DNA of 8,493 nucleotides from Actinomycetes bacterium (GTDB taxonomy: Bacteria > Actinomycetota > Acidimicrobiia > Acidimicrobiales > RAAP-2), in the NCBI GenBank assembly GCA_021787255.1, contig JAJYMD010000204.1:1-8493 (forward strand), read 5' to 3'. Shown in pieces: positions 1 through 7,495 of the stretch. The notes beneath the pieces are model-generated. The model ran no database searches, had not been told where the DNA came from, and saw only the letters and a program-made list of their open reading frames with translations. The translations under genes were made by a program, and so were the position numbers. Every line of letters starts with the position of its first letter. Position 1 is the stretch's first letter.

Positions 1-36
1 CTCTGCGCCCTCTGCGCCCTCTGCGCCCTCTGCGTC
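1..36. repeat. 9-bp tandem repeat in recB linker, 4 copies at window edge
   Basis: CTCTGCGCC is present three times in perfect tandem, followed by a fourth copy with one change (CTCTGCGTC). The array touches the window edge and may continue. On the coding strand it gives an in-frame Ala-Glu-Gly repeat just after the TSYSGIT motif, in the expected flexible linker between the RecB helicase core and nuclease domain. Each unit is three codons, so copy-number change would keep the frame. Confidence 0.9.
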
Positions 37-2580
37 CGGACCGCCGTGGACGAGCGCCGTGATGCCCGAGTACGACGTCCTCGTCCAGCCCAGCTCGAAG
101 GAGCGCCCGAAGGGCGCGGTGCCGAGCGGCGCGGCGACGTGCGCGACCCGGCTCGACCAGCCGGCGCGTGGCACGCTCCTGGTGGCCACCTGTTCGATGC
201 CGACGAGGCCTGGTGCCGTCGCGGCGAGCCGCTCGAACAGCGCCCGCACTTCGTCGTCCCTGGGCGCTCGGGGGGAGCTCGCCGCCACCTCCCCGTCGCC
301 GTCGCGCGCCAAGAGCAGTCTGCCGAGCGGCGACTGGTGGCTGTCGGTCGCCTGGATCCACCACAGGACGACCTGGTGCTTCGCCCTCGTGAGTGCGACG
401 TAGAGCGATCTCAGCGCTTCCCCGCGCTCTTCTTGGCGTTGCAGCTGGAAGTGGAGGTCGTAGTCCGAGCCGCCGTCGATGCCTGCGACGTCGAGCTTGC
501 GCCGCATCCCGTCGGCCGGGTCGTGGAAGACGACCGGTTGCCCCTTCTTCCCTGGCGCAGCGTCCCAGAGGAACGGGCAGTACACGACCGGGAACTCGAG
601 GCCTTTGGAGCGGTGGATCGTGAGGACCTGCACCGCGTCGGCGTCCGAGTCGATCCACCGGCTGCGGTCCTCCGCCGAGGCGCCCTCGCGGCCGGCCGCC
701 GCTTCTTCGATGCGACGGGCGAGCCACGCTCGCAAGGCGGTCGGGCCGTGCTGAGCAGCCGACGCCTCGACGTGGAGGAGCTGGGCGATGTGGCCGAGAT
801 CGGTCATCTTGCGTTCGCCGTCGCGCTCTTGCAGAAGACGGCCGGGGACCCCCTCGTCCGCGAGCACCGTCCGGAACAGCGACGCCACACCGCGCCGGCG
901 CAGCAGCGCGTTCCATCGGTGCAGTCGTGCGTGCAACGCCTCCCACTCGAGCTCGTCGGCGGCAGCGACGTCGTCTCCGGTCATCCCGAGGAACGGCGTG
1001 AGCGCGACCGCGACCGCGCGGGCACGGCTCGCGGGCTGCTCGGTCGCTTCGAGCAGCGCCAGCCAATCCCTGGCGGCCGGCGTGGAGAGCACGCTCTCGG
1101 TCCCGGTGACGACCGCCGGCACGCCCGCGAGGCGCAGTGCCTTTTGGACGAGCCGGGCCTGCGCGTTGGTGGCGACGAGCACCGCGACGTCCCCAGGCGT
1201 CACGCGTCGCTCGACGCGCTCGGCGCCGTCGTCCGCGTAGCTCACGAGTCGAGCGCCGGAGCCGAGGACGCCGACGACGTCGGCGGCCAGGTCCTGTGCC
1301 ACGAGCTCCACCGCCGACTGTTTGCGGATCTGGCCCGACCTCGTCGTCTCGAGCCCGGACTCCCTCGTGGGGACGAGCCGCGCCCGAAGCGGCTCAGCGG
1401 CCGGAGCGCCGAGAAGCCCCGGCCGCTCGTGCGACGGTGCGGCGGAGACCGGTCGGAACTGGATCTCCGGGTGGCCGAGCCGCACCGGATCGAGCAGCGC
1501 GTCGAGCGCCGCCAGCAGACCTGCGTCGCTCCGCCAGTTCTCCCCGAGCGTGAAGCGCCGTTCCGCCAGGCGCGCGGCCTCGAGGTAGGAGTGGACGTCT
1601 GCGCCACGGAAGGCGTAGATGGCCTGCTTCGGGTCGCCGATCAGGACCAGCACGGTCTCGCCCGTGCCGAAGGCGGTCCGGACCACGTCCCACTGGATCG
1701 GGTCGGTGTCCTGGAACTCGTCGACGAGCACGACCGAGAAGCGGGAGCGCAGGCGCGCGCAGGCGGCTACGCCACGGTCCGGGTCGTGCAGGGTGTCCTT
1801 CAGCCTGACCAGGAGATCGTCGAACGTGAGGAGGTCGAGGTCGCAGAGCCGCCGCTCGACCTCGCGGCGGACCACCTCGGCGAAGCTGCGCCGCAGGCAG
1901 GCAGGGGTGCCCTCCGGCTCGGGAACGAGTGGCGTCTCCGGGTTCGCCACCGCCCAGCGGGCGATCTCCAACGCGCCGTTCCGATCGAACGGCGGGACCC
2001 CCAGGCGCGACGTCCAGCGCACGTACACGTCGTCGACCGTCTGCTCGACGATGTCGTCGGGGTCCTCCAGCACGGCCGCTCCTGCCGGCACGCCCGCTTC
2101 TACGCCCAGCCCGCTCAGCATGAGCTGGCAGAATCCGTGCGTCGTCGTGATCGTCGCCTCGTCGAAGGAGGTGATCGCGGCGGCGAGGCGTTCCCGGCGC
2201 TCGGCCACCTCCCCTGGCGAGCCTCTCGAGAGGAGCTGGAGCAGCGAGTCCGCACAGAGCGGTTCGGTCGCGTCCTCGCTCGGGGCTTCGAGCGCGCCCC
2301 GGAGCGTGCGCGCGAGCCCTGCCTCGGCGGAGACGAGGCGTGCACGGACCCTGTCGCGCAGCTCGCCCGTCGCCATGCGCGTGAAGGTGACCGCGAGGAC
2401 CTCGGAGAGGGGGACGCCCTCGGCGACGAAACGGGTGACCAGGGCGGCGATCGTGAAGGTCTTGCCGGTGCCTGCGCTGGCTTCGAGGACCGTCACGCCG
2501 GGTCCGGGCAGTGGACCACAGATGTCGAAGTGCCCGAGCATCGCTGGCCCGCTGGTTGGCTCACTCGGAGCCTCCGTCAT
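1..2580 (-). CDS. recB: RecB, exonuclease V beta subunit (C-terminus beyond window)
   Basis: This is the 3'-5' helicase and nuclease subunit of RecBCD, which processes double-strand DNA ends. The minus strand is open from the ATG at 2578-2580 to the window edge, 860 codons. Visible motifs are Walker A ASAGTGKT (about residues 34-41), TTTHGFCQ (about 145-152), Walker B DEFQDTD (287-293), GDPKQAIYAFRG (315-326), TIHRSKGLEF (654-663) and LYVALTRAK (726-734), the full UvrD/RecB superfamily 1 set in order. RTSYSGITA near residue 840 matches the start of the linker to the nuclease domain. That nuclease domain is missing only because the window ends; family members are usually about 1,100-1,200 residues. 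The ATG overlaps the recC TGA (ATGA), and GGGAG at 2589-2593 lies 8 nt upstream as Shine-Dalgarno, so translational coupling is likely. The last residues seen form an AEG tandem repeat. Confidence 0.96.
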   Translation of the reverse strand, partial: MTEAPSEPTSGPAMLGHFDICGPLPGPGVTVLEASAGTGKTFTIAALVTRFVAEGVPLSEVLAVTFTRMATGELRDRVRARLVSAEAGLARTLRGALEAPSEDATEPLCADSLLQLLSRGSPGEVAERRERLAAAITSFDEATITTTHGFCQLMLSGLGVEAGVPAGAAVLEDPDDIVEQTVDDVYVRWTSRLGVPPFDRNGALEIARWAVANPETPLVPEPEGTPACLRRSFAEVVRREVERRLCDLDLLTFDDLLVRLKDTLHDPDRGVAACARLRSRFSVVLVDEFQDTDPIQWDVVRTAFGTGETVLVLIGDPKQAIYAFRGADVHSYLEAARLAERRFTLGENWRSDAGLLAALDALLDPVRLGHPEIQFRPVSAAPSHERPGLLGAPAAEPLRARLVPTRESGLETTRSGQIRKQSAVELVAQDLAADVVGVLGSGARLVSYADDGAERVERRVTPGDVAVLVATNAQARLVQKALRLAGVPAVVTGTESVLSTPAARDWLALLEATEQPASRARAVAVALTPFLGMTGDDVAAADELEWEALHARLHRWNALLRRRGVASLFRTVLADEGVPGRLLQERDGERKMTDLGHIAQLLHVEASAAQHGPTALRAWLARRIEEAAAGREGASAEDRSRWIDSDADAVQVLTIHRSKGLEFPVVYCPFLWDAAPGKKGQPVVFHDPADGMRRKLDVAGIDGGSDYDLHFQLQRQEERGEALRSLYVALTRAKHQVVLWWIQATDSHQSPLGRLLLARDGDGEVAASSPRAPRDDEVRALFERLAATAPGLVGIEQVATRSVPRAGWSSRVAHVAAPLGTAPFGRSFELGWTRTSYSGITALVHGGPDAEGAEGAEGAE

Positions 2581-5500
2581 GTGCGCTGCTCCCGCTGCTC
2601 CAGGCGGTCCAGGTGCTCTCGCTGCTCCAGGCGCTCGTGGGCCAACAGGGGCTCCCAGAGGCGGCGTGCGAGCCGCACGAAGCGCGACGGATCGCTCGCC
2701 CATCCCGGTCCGCACTCGTCTCCGCGCGCACGCTCTGCCAAGAGGTCGTCGATCGTGGTCTCTCCTCCCAGGACGAGCACGTGCTCCGGGTCGGCGGCTT
2801 CTCCGGGGACGTACGTCCCGGCATCCCAGGTCGTCCTGCAGGCGGAGCGCGGGTGCTTCCCGTCCCTCAGCGCCTCGGCGCACTTTTCCGAGGTCTTCGT
2901 GGGCAGCGGAAGCGGTTCGCACATGCCACGGTCGTAGAGGTCGACCAGGACCGCCAGTGCAGAGAGGGCGCCCGTTACGCGCTCCTCGGGCGTGCTCCCG
3001 AGCGGAGGAAGCTCTGAGGTCGCGACGCGAGGACCCCGCCCGGCGGCGGCGCTCCGCCCGATGGTCACGGCGCTGACCTCCTGCTCGGGGTGCGCGGCGC
3101 TCAGCGCGAGGAAGCGGGCCCACGCGGCGAGCCGGTGCTTCGGGCCGAGCTGGGAGTAGACGCACCGAACGATGCAGGCGTACGCCGCTGCGCCCGGGTC
3201 CTCGGACGCGCCCTTCGAGTAGACATCGGGCACCGTGCCGATCAGCGTGCGGCCGTCGGTGAGCCGGACGGCGACCTCGATCGATGCCGGTTGGCTCTCG
3301 GCCGTCCAACGGCGCGCAGCACCGGCCAGCGAGGCGGCGGTCTGCTTGATCTCGCGCAGCTCGTGGGCAGCGAGCTCTCCCGGCGGCAGGAGACCGCGGC
3401 CCAGTTCCGCGGCTTGGGCCTCGTCCATCGTGGCGCCGGCGAGCAACGCGCCGAGCATGCGGTCGCCCACTCCCCATCTCTCGAGCGCGTCGAGCGCGAC
3501 CGGGAGCGCGTCCTTCACCTCGGCGGTGCTCGCGGTCCCGTACCAGCCGAGCCGCTCTCGGAGAAAGGCGCGCACGGGGTGCTCGAGGAACCTCACCAGC
3601 GCGTCGAGCTGGACGGTCTGCGCGTCGAGGCGATCGAGCGGGCGTGACAGGAACGGTCGGGGCTCTCTTCGCGGTTGCACGAGCGCGCGCGCACCCGCGA
3701 GATCGACGGGATCGAAGCTCCACGGCTGGTCGCCTGCGAGCCCTCCGGCGACGAAGTTCCGCCGGTCGAAGGACTGCAGGGGGTGCTCTACGACGACGTG
3801 TGCCCTCGCGTGGAGGTGCGGGGAGCCGTCGGGAACCCTGACCGTGCGATCCACGACATCGAGCAGCTCGGCCACCGGCACGCAGGGCGCTCGCTCCTGG
3901 TTCGTCCGGGGGTCACGGGCCTGGTAGGTGACGATCAGGTGCTCGGTCGCGGCGAGCAGCGCGTCGAGCAGCAGCTGGCGGTCCTCCGAGCGGGGGTCCC
4001 AGTCGCCGACGTGGGGTTCGGCGAGAAGGAGGTCGTCCCCGTCGTGGGCGGGGTGGCGCGGGAATGCGTCCTCGTCGAGACCGAGCAGCCCGACCACGCG
4101 GTGCGGAACCGACCGCATCGGCACGAGCGTGCAGAACGTGAGGTCACCGGTGCGGAAGCTCGCTCGGGTCGGACGGCCGCGAAGGCGGCCGTCGAGGAGC
4201 GCACGTACCTCGGCCAGGTCGAGCAGCGCCCGTGGGGTGTCCGCAGCGACCTGAAGGCGGTCGGCCGCACGCATAGCCGTCCCGACCACGTCGTCGAGGA
4301 GGCGGCGGAGCTGCTCGCGCTGCCAGGGCTCCCGAGGCGGGGGCAGAGAGAGGCTCTCGACGGCCTCGGCGATCGCCTTCGCCCAGTCCCCGACGGTGTG
4401 GGGGCCCCGCAGCCGGTCGATCGCCGCCTGCAAGCGCTCGACGAATTCTACGAACCGCCCTGCAAGGTCCACCTCGCTGCTCGGCACGTCGTCGAGGGGG
4501 AGGATCCCGGCGACCAGCCGCTGGCCCTCTTCGGTCATCGCGACGCCGAGCAGGAGGCGGTTGAGCCCGGCCTGCCACGTGCCGTCGCCGACCTGGTCGA
4601 GACCCCACGGGACACGGTGGGCCTCGTCGAGCCCCCAGCGGATGCCGCACTCCACCACCCAGCGCTCGAGCCTGCCGAGCTCGTCGTCGCCGAAGCCGAA
4701 GCGGCGGGCCACGGGCTCGCGGCCTGCCAGGTCGAGCACCTCGGAGGCCGTGACGCGCCCCGCAGCCAGCTCGAGAAGCTGCGCGGCGAGCGCGAGGACG
4801 GGGTTGGTCTGGCGCAACGACCGGTCGGCGAGCCGGACGCGGAGCTGCGGGGGGCCAGGCTCCCGTTGCCGCGGCTCACCCTGTCGGTCGTCGGCGTCCC
4901 GCAGATCTCCCGAGCCGAACACCGCGCGGACGAGAGGAGCGAACGATTCGATGTCGGGGCACATGACGAGGACGTCGCTGGGCTCCAGCGAGGGGTCGTC
5001 GGCCAGCAGGTGGAGGATCGCGTCCCGCATCACCTCCACTTGGCGGAGCTGGCCGTGGCAGGCGTGCACCCTGAGGCTGTCGTCGGCGGGATCGAGCGCT
5101 GGGCGCGGGTCGCCTTCGTGGTTCCTCCGCGCCTCGCCAGGCGCCCGGTTCGCGCGGACATCGGCTTGGAGTAGACGCAGAAGGCAGCGGCCGTCGGGAG
5201 GCGGCTCGGGCATCGGGAGGTGCTCGCCGCCTTCGACGCCTCGCGAGCGGAGGACGAGCTGCATCTCCCTGGCGTCTCGGCCCCACGAGCGGAGCAGCGG
5301 GTTGGCCGCGATGACGACCGTCGAGTCATCGCTGCGCTTGGACGAAGGTCGCGCCCGGGCACGCGCTGCGGCAGCCTCGATGGCCTCCCAGAGCACTCCA
5401 GAGGGGTGAAGCAAGAAGAGGTGCACGTCCCGGTTCCGTCCGATGGCCTCGAGCACCCGCAGATGGCTGGCGGGAAGCCTGGTCAGGCCGAACAGCGACA

Positions 5501-6188
5501 GCCGGGGGGGCAAGTCGAGCAGATGCGGCTCGGCCTCCAGCCTCGTCACGGCCGTCGCGAGACGCTCTGCGGGGCTGGGGATGCCGATCCGGCGCCGAAG
5601 CCGGCGCCAGAGCCGAGCCTGCCAGTGGTCATCCCGGCCCCCACCTGGCCCGTTCGAGCTCGTCACGCTTCTGGTGCTCCTCGAGCGCTCCAATCCTTCG
5701 GCCCAGCGCTGGACCATGTCGGGGCGGTGGACGGCGTAGCGGTCGTACAGGTCGGCCAGGTGGCGAACCACCGCGAACCGCCGGATCGTGACGGTCCCCT
5801 CGGGGTGCTCTGGGGAGCCGGCCTTCAGGTGCGCCACGAGCGGCTCCAGCCACGGGGCTGTCAGGCTGTCGTCGACCAATTCGAGGAGCGGCCACACCGA
5901 GCGGTCCGGAGGCCACGGGTCGAGCTCGGGGTCGAACCCGCAGGCGATCGCGGTGGCCTGTTCGACCATCGAGCCGGGGAAGGGGAACGCGACGTTCGCG
6001 CACACCCCCCCGCCGGCACCCGTGGCGCCCAGCCTGTGGGACAGGCGCTGCGCCACCCAGCGCTCCACTCCGCGGGTCGGCACCGCGACGATCTCTTCGG
6101 TCATCGGATCAGCCGGCGCGCACGCGAGGAGGTCCGCCAGGGCCTCCACCAGGCGGTCGGCGCGCTCGGCGCGGTGGACGACGATCAC
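2577..6188 (-). CDS. recC: RecC, exonuclease V gamma subunit
   Basis: RecC is the Chi-recognition and scaffold subunit of RecBCD, folded like an inactive helicase plus an inactive nuclease. The protein has 1,203 residues, close to the family size. Family signatures seen are VPTRGVERWVAQRL (about 36-49), CANVAFPFP (about 63-71), the block FCTLVPMRSVPHRVVGLLGL from residue 685, YQARDPRTNQER from about 755, and LVRFLEHPVRAFLRERL (about 864-880) opening the C-terminal domain. No Walker A motif occurs near the N-terminus, as expected for RecC. The start is the GTG at 6186-6188: an in-frame TAG lies four codons upstream with no other start between. No Shine-Dalgarno is visible, and a TAGCCT hexamer 6 nt upstream suggests leaderless translation. 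The C-terminus ends in a charged Leu-Glu-Gln-Arg repeat and overlaps recB by 4 nt. First gene of a recC-recB operon. Confidence 0.96.
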   Translation of the reverse strand: MIVVHRAERADRLVEALADLLACAPADPMTEEIVAVPTRGVERWVAQRLSHRLGATGAGGGVCANVAFPFPGSMVEQATAIACGFDPELDPWPPDRSVWPLLELVDDSLTAPWLEPLVAHLKAGSPEHPEGTVTIRRFAVVRHLADLYDRYAVHRPDMVQRWAEGLERSRSTRSVTSSNGPGGGRDDHWQARLWRRLRRRIGIPSPAERLATAVTRLEAEPHLLDLPPRLSLFGLTRLPASHLRVLEAIGRNRDVHLFLLHPSGVLWEAIEAAAARARARPSSKRSDDSTVVIAANPLLRSWGRDAREMQLVLRSRGVEGGEHLPMPEPPPDGRCLLRLLQADVRANRAPGEARRNHEGDPRPALDPADDSLRVHACHGQLRQVEVMRDAILHLLADDPSLEPSDVLVMCPDIESFAPLVRAVFGSGDLRDADDRQGEPRQREPGPPQLRVRLADRSLRQTNPVLALAAQLLELAAGRVTASEVLDLAGREPVARRFGFGDDELGRLERWVVECGIRWGLDEAHRVPWGLDQVGDGTWQAGLNRLLLGVAMTEEGQRLVAGILPLDDVPSSEVDLAGRFVEFVERLQAAIDRLRGPHTVGDWAKAIAEAVESLSLPPPREPWQREQLRRLLDDVVGTAMRAADRLQVAADTPRALLDLAEVRALLDGRLRGRPTRASFRTGDLTFCTLVPMRSVPHRVVGLLGLDEDAFPRHPAHDGDDLLLAEPHVGDWDPRSEDRQLLLDALLAATEHLIVTYQARDPRTNQERAPCVPVAELLDVVDRTVRVPDGSPHLHARAHVVVEHPLQSFDRRNFVAGGLAGDQPWSFDPVDLAGARALVQPRREPRPFLSRPLDRLDAQTVQLDALVRFLEHPVRAFLRERLGWYGTASTAEVKDALPVALDALERWGVGDRMLGALLAGATMDEAQAAELGRGLLPPGELAAHELREIKQTAASLAGAARRWTAESQPASIEVAVRLTDGRTLIGTVPDVYSKGASEDPGAAAYACIVRCVYSQLGPKHRLAAWARFLALSAAHPEQEVSAVTIGRSAAAGRGPRVATSELPPLGSTPEERVTGALSALAVLVDLYDRGMCEPLPLPTKTSEKCAEALRDGKHPRSACRTTWDAGTYVPGEAADPEHVLVLGGETTIDDLLAERARGDECGPGWASDPSRFVRLARRLWEPLLAHERLEQREHLDRLEQREQRT
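2593..2633. repeat. 27-bp period repeat at recC 3' end
   Basis: CGCTGCTCCAGGCG occurs at 2593-2606 and again at 2620-2633, a period of 27 bp, with related CGCTGCTCC sequence just before. On the coding strand it encodes a nine-residue repeat of the RLEQREHLD type, ending RecC in a charged, probably helical tail. Confidence 0.7.
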
Positions 6189-6194
6189 GCTGCG

Positions 6195-6200
6195 AGGCTA
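6195..6200 (-). promoter_or_regulatory. Possible -10 element of recC
   Basis: TAGCCT on the minus strand fits the actinobacterial TANNNT -10 pattern and ends 6 nt before the recC GTG, which would place transcription start at or next to the start codon (leaderless mRNA). No convincing -35 lies 16-18 bp upstream. The call rests on spacing and on the missing Shine-Dalgarno, so it is weak. Confidence 0.3.
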
Positions 6201-6425
6201 CAAAACGGCCGCGACAGCGCCCTGAGTCGCTCTCGGGTGTCACGAGGTCCGTCTTCTCGCTTCTCGGCTCCGCGCTTCAGTGGCGCGGCCGACGTCGTCA
6301 GCGTCGCTGCAGGCGGCGCTGCCGCGTCAGGAGCGAGGCGGTCGGCTCACCAGGCGTCTAGCGGACGAGACCCCCCCTGTGGCGGTGCGGTTGGCCGAGG
6401 ACCGCGGGTGCCTGCACGACCCGCG

Positions 6426-6453
6426 TTCATGTTGTTCAGGTGTACACTAGAAT
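6426..6453 (+). promoter_or_regulatory. Candidate promoter of the regulator gene
   Basis: TAGAAT at 6448-6453 matches five of six bases of the -10 consensus. A weak -35 candidate, TTCATG (6426-6431), lies 16 bp upstream. The -10 ends 8 nt before the ATG at 6462, so the mRNA would be leaderless or nearly so, in keeping with the lack of a Shine-Dalgarno. This AT-rich patch stands out from its surroundings. Confidence 0.5.
6435..6452. promoter_or_regulatory. 18-bp dyad, candidate autoregulatory operator
   Basis: TTCAGGTGTACACTAGAA is an imperfect palindrome: a perfect 8-bp core GTGTACAC (6440-6447) flanked by symmetric TTC and GAA arms, with two mismatched positions per side. It fills the promoter spacer and overlaps the -10. 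A dimeric winged-helix repressor bound here would block RNA polymerase. That the adjacent regulator binds it is inference. Confidence 0.45.
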
Positions 6454-6461
6454 ATCTGGAC

Positions 6462-7157
6462 ATGAGGGGCACGGCGACGGCGTCAGCAGAAATCGACCTA
6501 CAAAAGGAGGCTCGCGCGCTCGGCGACCCAACCCGTCACCGGCTGTTCCGCTACATCGCCGAGGCTGGGGGTCCGGTCGGGGTCGCCGAGCTGACTGACC
6601 TGGTCCGACTCAACCACAATGCGGTCCGCCAGCACCTGGCCGTGCTGAAGGAAGCCGGGCTCGTGCTCGAGGAGGTCGAACAGCGCTCGAGGCCGGGGCG
6701 ACCCCGCCTGCTCTACCGGCTGGCGCCCGAGGTGGCCGGGCGGTGGGGGACCCCTGGCGCGTATGCCTGGCTGGCAAGCCTGCTCACCGACGCGGTGCGT
6801 CGGCATCTCGAGCCTCGCCAGGTCGGCCGCCAAGAGGGTCACCGGCGCGCGGCGGAGCTGGCTGGTGGCGGTGAGCCTGTCGGCCTCCTGGAGATCGAGA
6901 TGGAGCGGAGAGGCTTCAGGCCAGCGCGGGTGGAGCGGGGTCGGAAGGTCGAGTTCGTACTGGGACGTTGCCCCTTCGCGGATGTGGCGGGGTCCGACCC
7001 CGGCACGGTGTGCCAACTGCATCTCGGCCTGGTCGAGGGGCTGGCGGAGGGTCTGGGTGGGTTCGATGTCGAGAGGTTGGTCCCGAAGGACCCGCGCCGA
7101 GCAGGGTGTCGTCTCACCCTCCGCCGACAAGGCACGCTGGCAGGTTCCCGTTCTTGA
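6462..7157 (+). CDS. SufR-like/COG2345 winged-helix regulator with C-terminal cysteines
   Basis: A DNA-binding transcriptional regulator of 231 residues. ALGDPTRHRLF (19-29) is the typical entry to an ArsR-like winged helix. The helix-turn-helix covers about 42-66, with recognition helix HNAVRQHLAVLKEAG (52-66), and the wing is RPGRPRLLYRL (77-87). The C-terminal part contains LGRCPFADVAG, a second Cys and a last Cys: C170, C184 and C216. This CPF...P..VC...C layout is typical of COG2345 regulators, a group that includes SufR, where three cysteines bind an Fe-S cluster. Cluster binding here is inferred. The start was set at the ATG just after the promoter-like hexamer. An in-frame ATG at 6429 would add 11 residues but lies upstream of the candidate -10. 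AAAAGGAGG at 6500-6508 resembles a Shine-Dalgarno but has no start codon after it. Transcribed divergently from recC; target genes unknown, self-regulation likely. Confidence 0.88.
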   Translation: MRGTATASAEIDLQKEARALGDPTRHRLFRYIAEAGGPVGVAELTDLVRLNHNAVRQHLAVLKEAGLVLEEVEQRSRPGRPRLLYRLAPEVAGRWGTPGAYAWLASLLTDAVRRHLEPRQVGRQEGHRRAAELAGGGEPVGLLEIEMERRGFRPARVERGRKVEFVLGRCPFADVAGSDPGTVCQLHLGLVEGLAEGLGGFDVERLVPKDPRRAGCRLTLRRQGTLAGSRS

Positions 7158-7245
7158 CCTTGTCCCGACTTCCGAGGAGTTGCGAAGTCATCGATCCCGC
7201 GTCAACGGGCTGGACCGGCCATGCGCAGCAGCACTGCTCCACCGA

Positions 7246-7284
7246 AGTCTGGCACCGCCGAGCTCGTCGCAGTCTGGCACTGCC
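7246..7284 (+). repeat. Direct repeat in the leader of the zinc-knuckle gene
   Basis: AGTCTGGCACCGCC (7246-7259) and AGTCTGGCACTGCC (7271-7284) match at 13 of 14 positions with a period of 25 bp, and each is followed closely by GAGCTCG. Paired half-sites of this kind can be regulator binding sites, but no protein can be assigned. Confidence 0.55.
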
Positions 7285-7285
7285 A
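7275..7285. promoter_or_regulatory. Inverted repeat touching the Shine-Dalgarno
   Basis: TGGCA-C-TGCCA is a perfect 5-bp-arm inverted repeat inside the second direct-repeat copy. Its last base is the first base of the AAGGAG ribosome-binding site (7285-7290). As an operator it could lie just in front of the small gene. As RNA the loop is too tight for a full hairpin. Confidence 0.35.
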
Positions 7286-7299
7286 AGGAGAGCTCGCTG

Positions 7300-7482
7300 A
7301 TGGAACCTGCTGACGAAGCGCGACGAGGTGGCGGGGACCCGGCATGCTGGGCGCACCTCGTCTGTCCCGAGTGTGGCGCGATCGAGGCCGAGGGGCACCG
7401 CGCAGAGTGTCGCTTCGGGCAGTCGGCCTACTCGGCCGGCTCGGACGCCGGGTCGGACGCCGGGTCGTCGGCTGAGACCTGA
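7300..7482 (+). CDS. 60-residue zinc-knuckle (CPEC...H...C) protein
   Basis: A small acidic protein of unknown function. Residues C22 and C25 (VCPECG), H33 and C37 (EGHRAEC) form a CX2C-X7-H-X3-C pattern able to bind one zinc ion, with an extra C16 before it. The last 15 residues are low complexity, built on a GSDA repeat from a 12-bp tandem duplication (TCGGACGCCGGG twice). The start is decided by AAGGAG at 7285-7290, 9 nt before the ATG, the clearest Shine-Dalgarno in the right half of the window. No stop separates this frame from the region further upstream, so the start rests on that site. It lies 142 bp after the regulator on the same strand and could be co-transcribed or separately controlled through the leader repeats. 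Possible roles are a protein or nucleic-acid adaptor; I do not recognise a named family. Confidence 0.68.
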   Translation: MEPADEARRGGGDPACWAHLVCPECGAIEAEGHRAECRFGQSAYSAGSDAGSDAGSSAET

Positions 7483-7495
7483 GACGTTCTCGGCT
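7470..7495 (+). terminator. Weak hairpin at the 3' end of the zinc-knuckle gene
   Basis: GGCTGAGA (7470-7477) can pair with TCTCGGCT (7488-7495) through eight pairs including two G-U, with a 10-nt loop, spanning the stop codon. There is no U tract. It could act as an actinobacterial-type terminator lacking the U run, but the evidence is thin. Confidence 0.22.

Larger units (their letters stand above)
6189..6461. other. Divergent intergenic region between recC and the regulator
   Basis: These 273 bp separate the divergent recC and regulator genes. Both edges carry promoter-like hexamers. The middle is GC-rich without a convincing gene. It contains a run of seven C residues near 6371-6377 and a small perfect hairpin, GCGGC-GCT-GCCGC, near 6314-6326. 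An open plus-strand frame runs through from inside recC, but only because recC antisense DNA has few stops. I see no small RNA or riboswitch signature. Confidence 0.6.

Noticed and set aside
46..2937. 963-codon open frame on the plus strand
   Set aside because: It is antisense to recB and the recC 3' end. The minus strand encodes all RecB motifs in order, while the plus frame shows no recognisable domain; long antisense frames are normal in DNA this GC-rich.
1619..3076. 485-codon plus-strand frame across the recB/recC junction
   Set aside because: Ser/Arg/Pro-rich low-complexity translation typical of an out-of-phase shadow.
3675..5174. 499-codon plus-strand frame inside recC
   Set aside because: Antisense shadow of recC, with no domain recognised.
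6371..6377. Run of seven C residues as a phase-variable switch
   Set aside because: It is short, lies outside any gene and does not fall between promoter hexamers.
5220..6461. Long N-terminal extension of the regulator reaching into recC
   Set aside because: The frame is open only because it is antisense to recC. The winged-helix domain begins just after the ATG at 6462, and a promoter-like element lies directly before it.
6500..6508. AAAAGGAGG, a near-perfect Shine-Dalgarno inside the regulator
   Set aside because: No ATG, GTG or TTG lies within a usable distance, and starting later would remove conserved residues of the winged helix.
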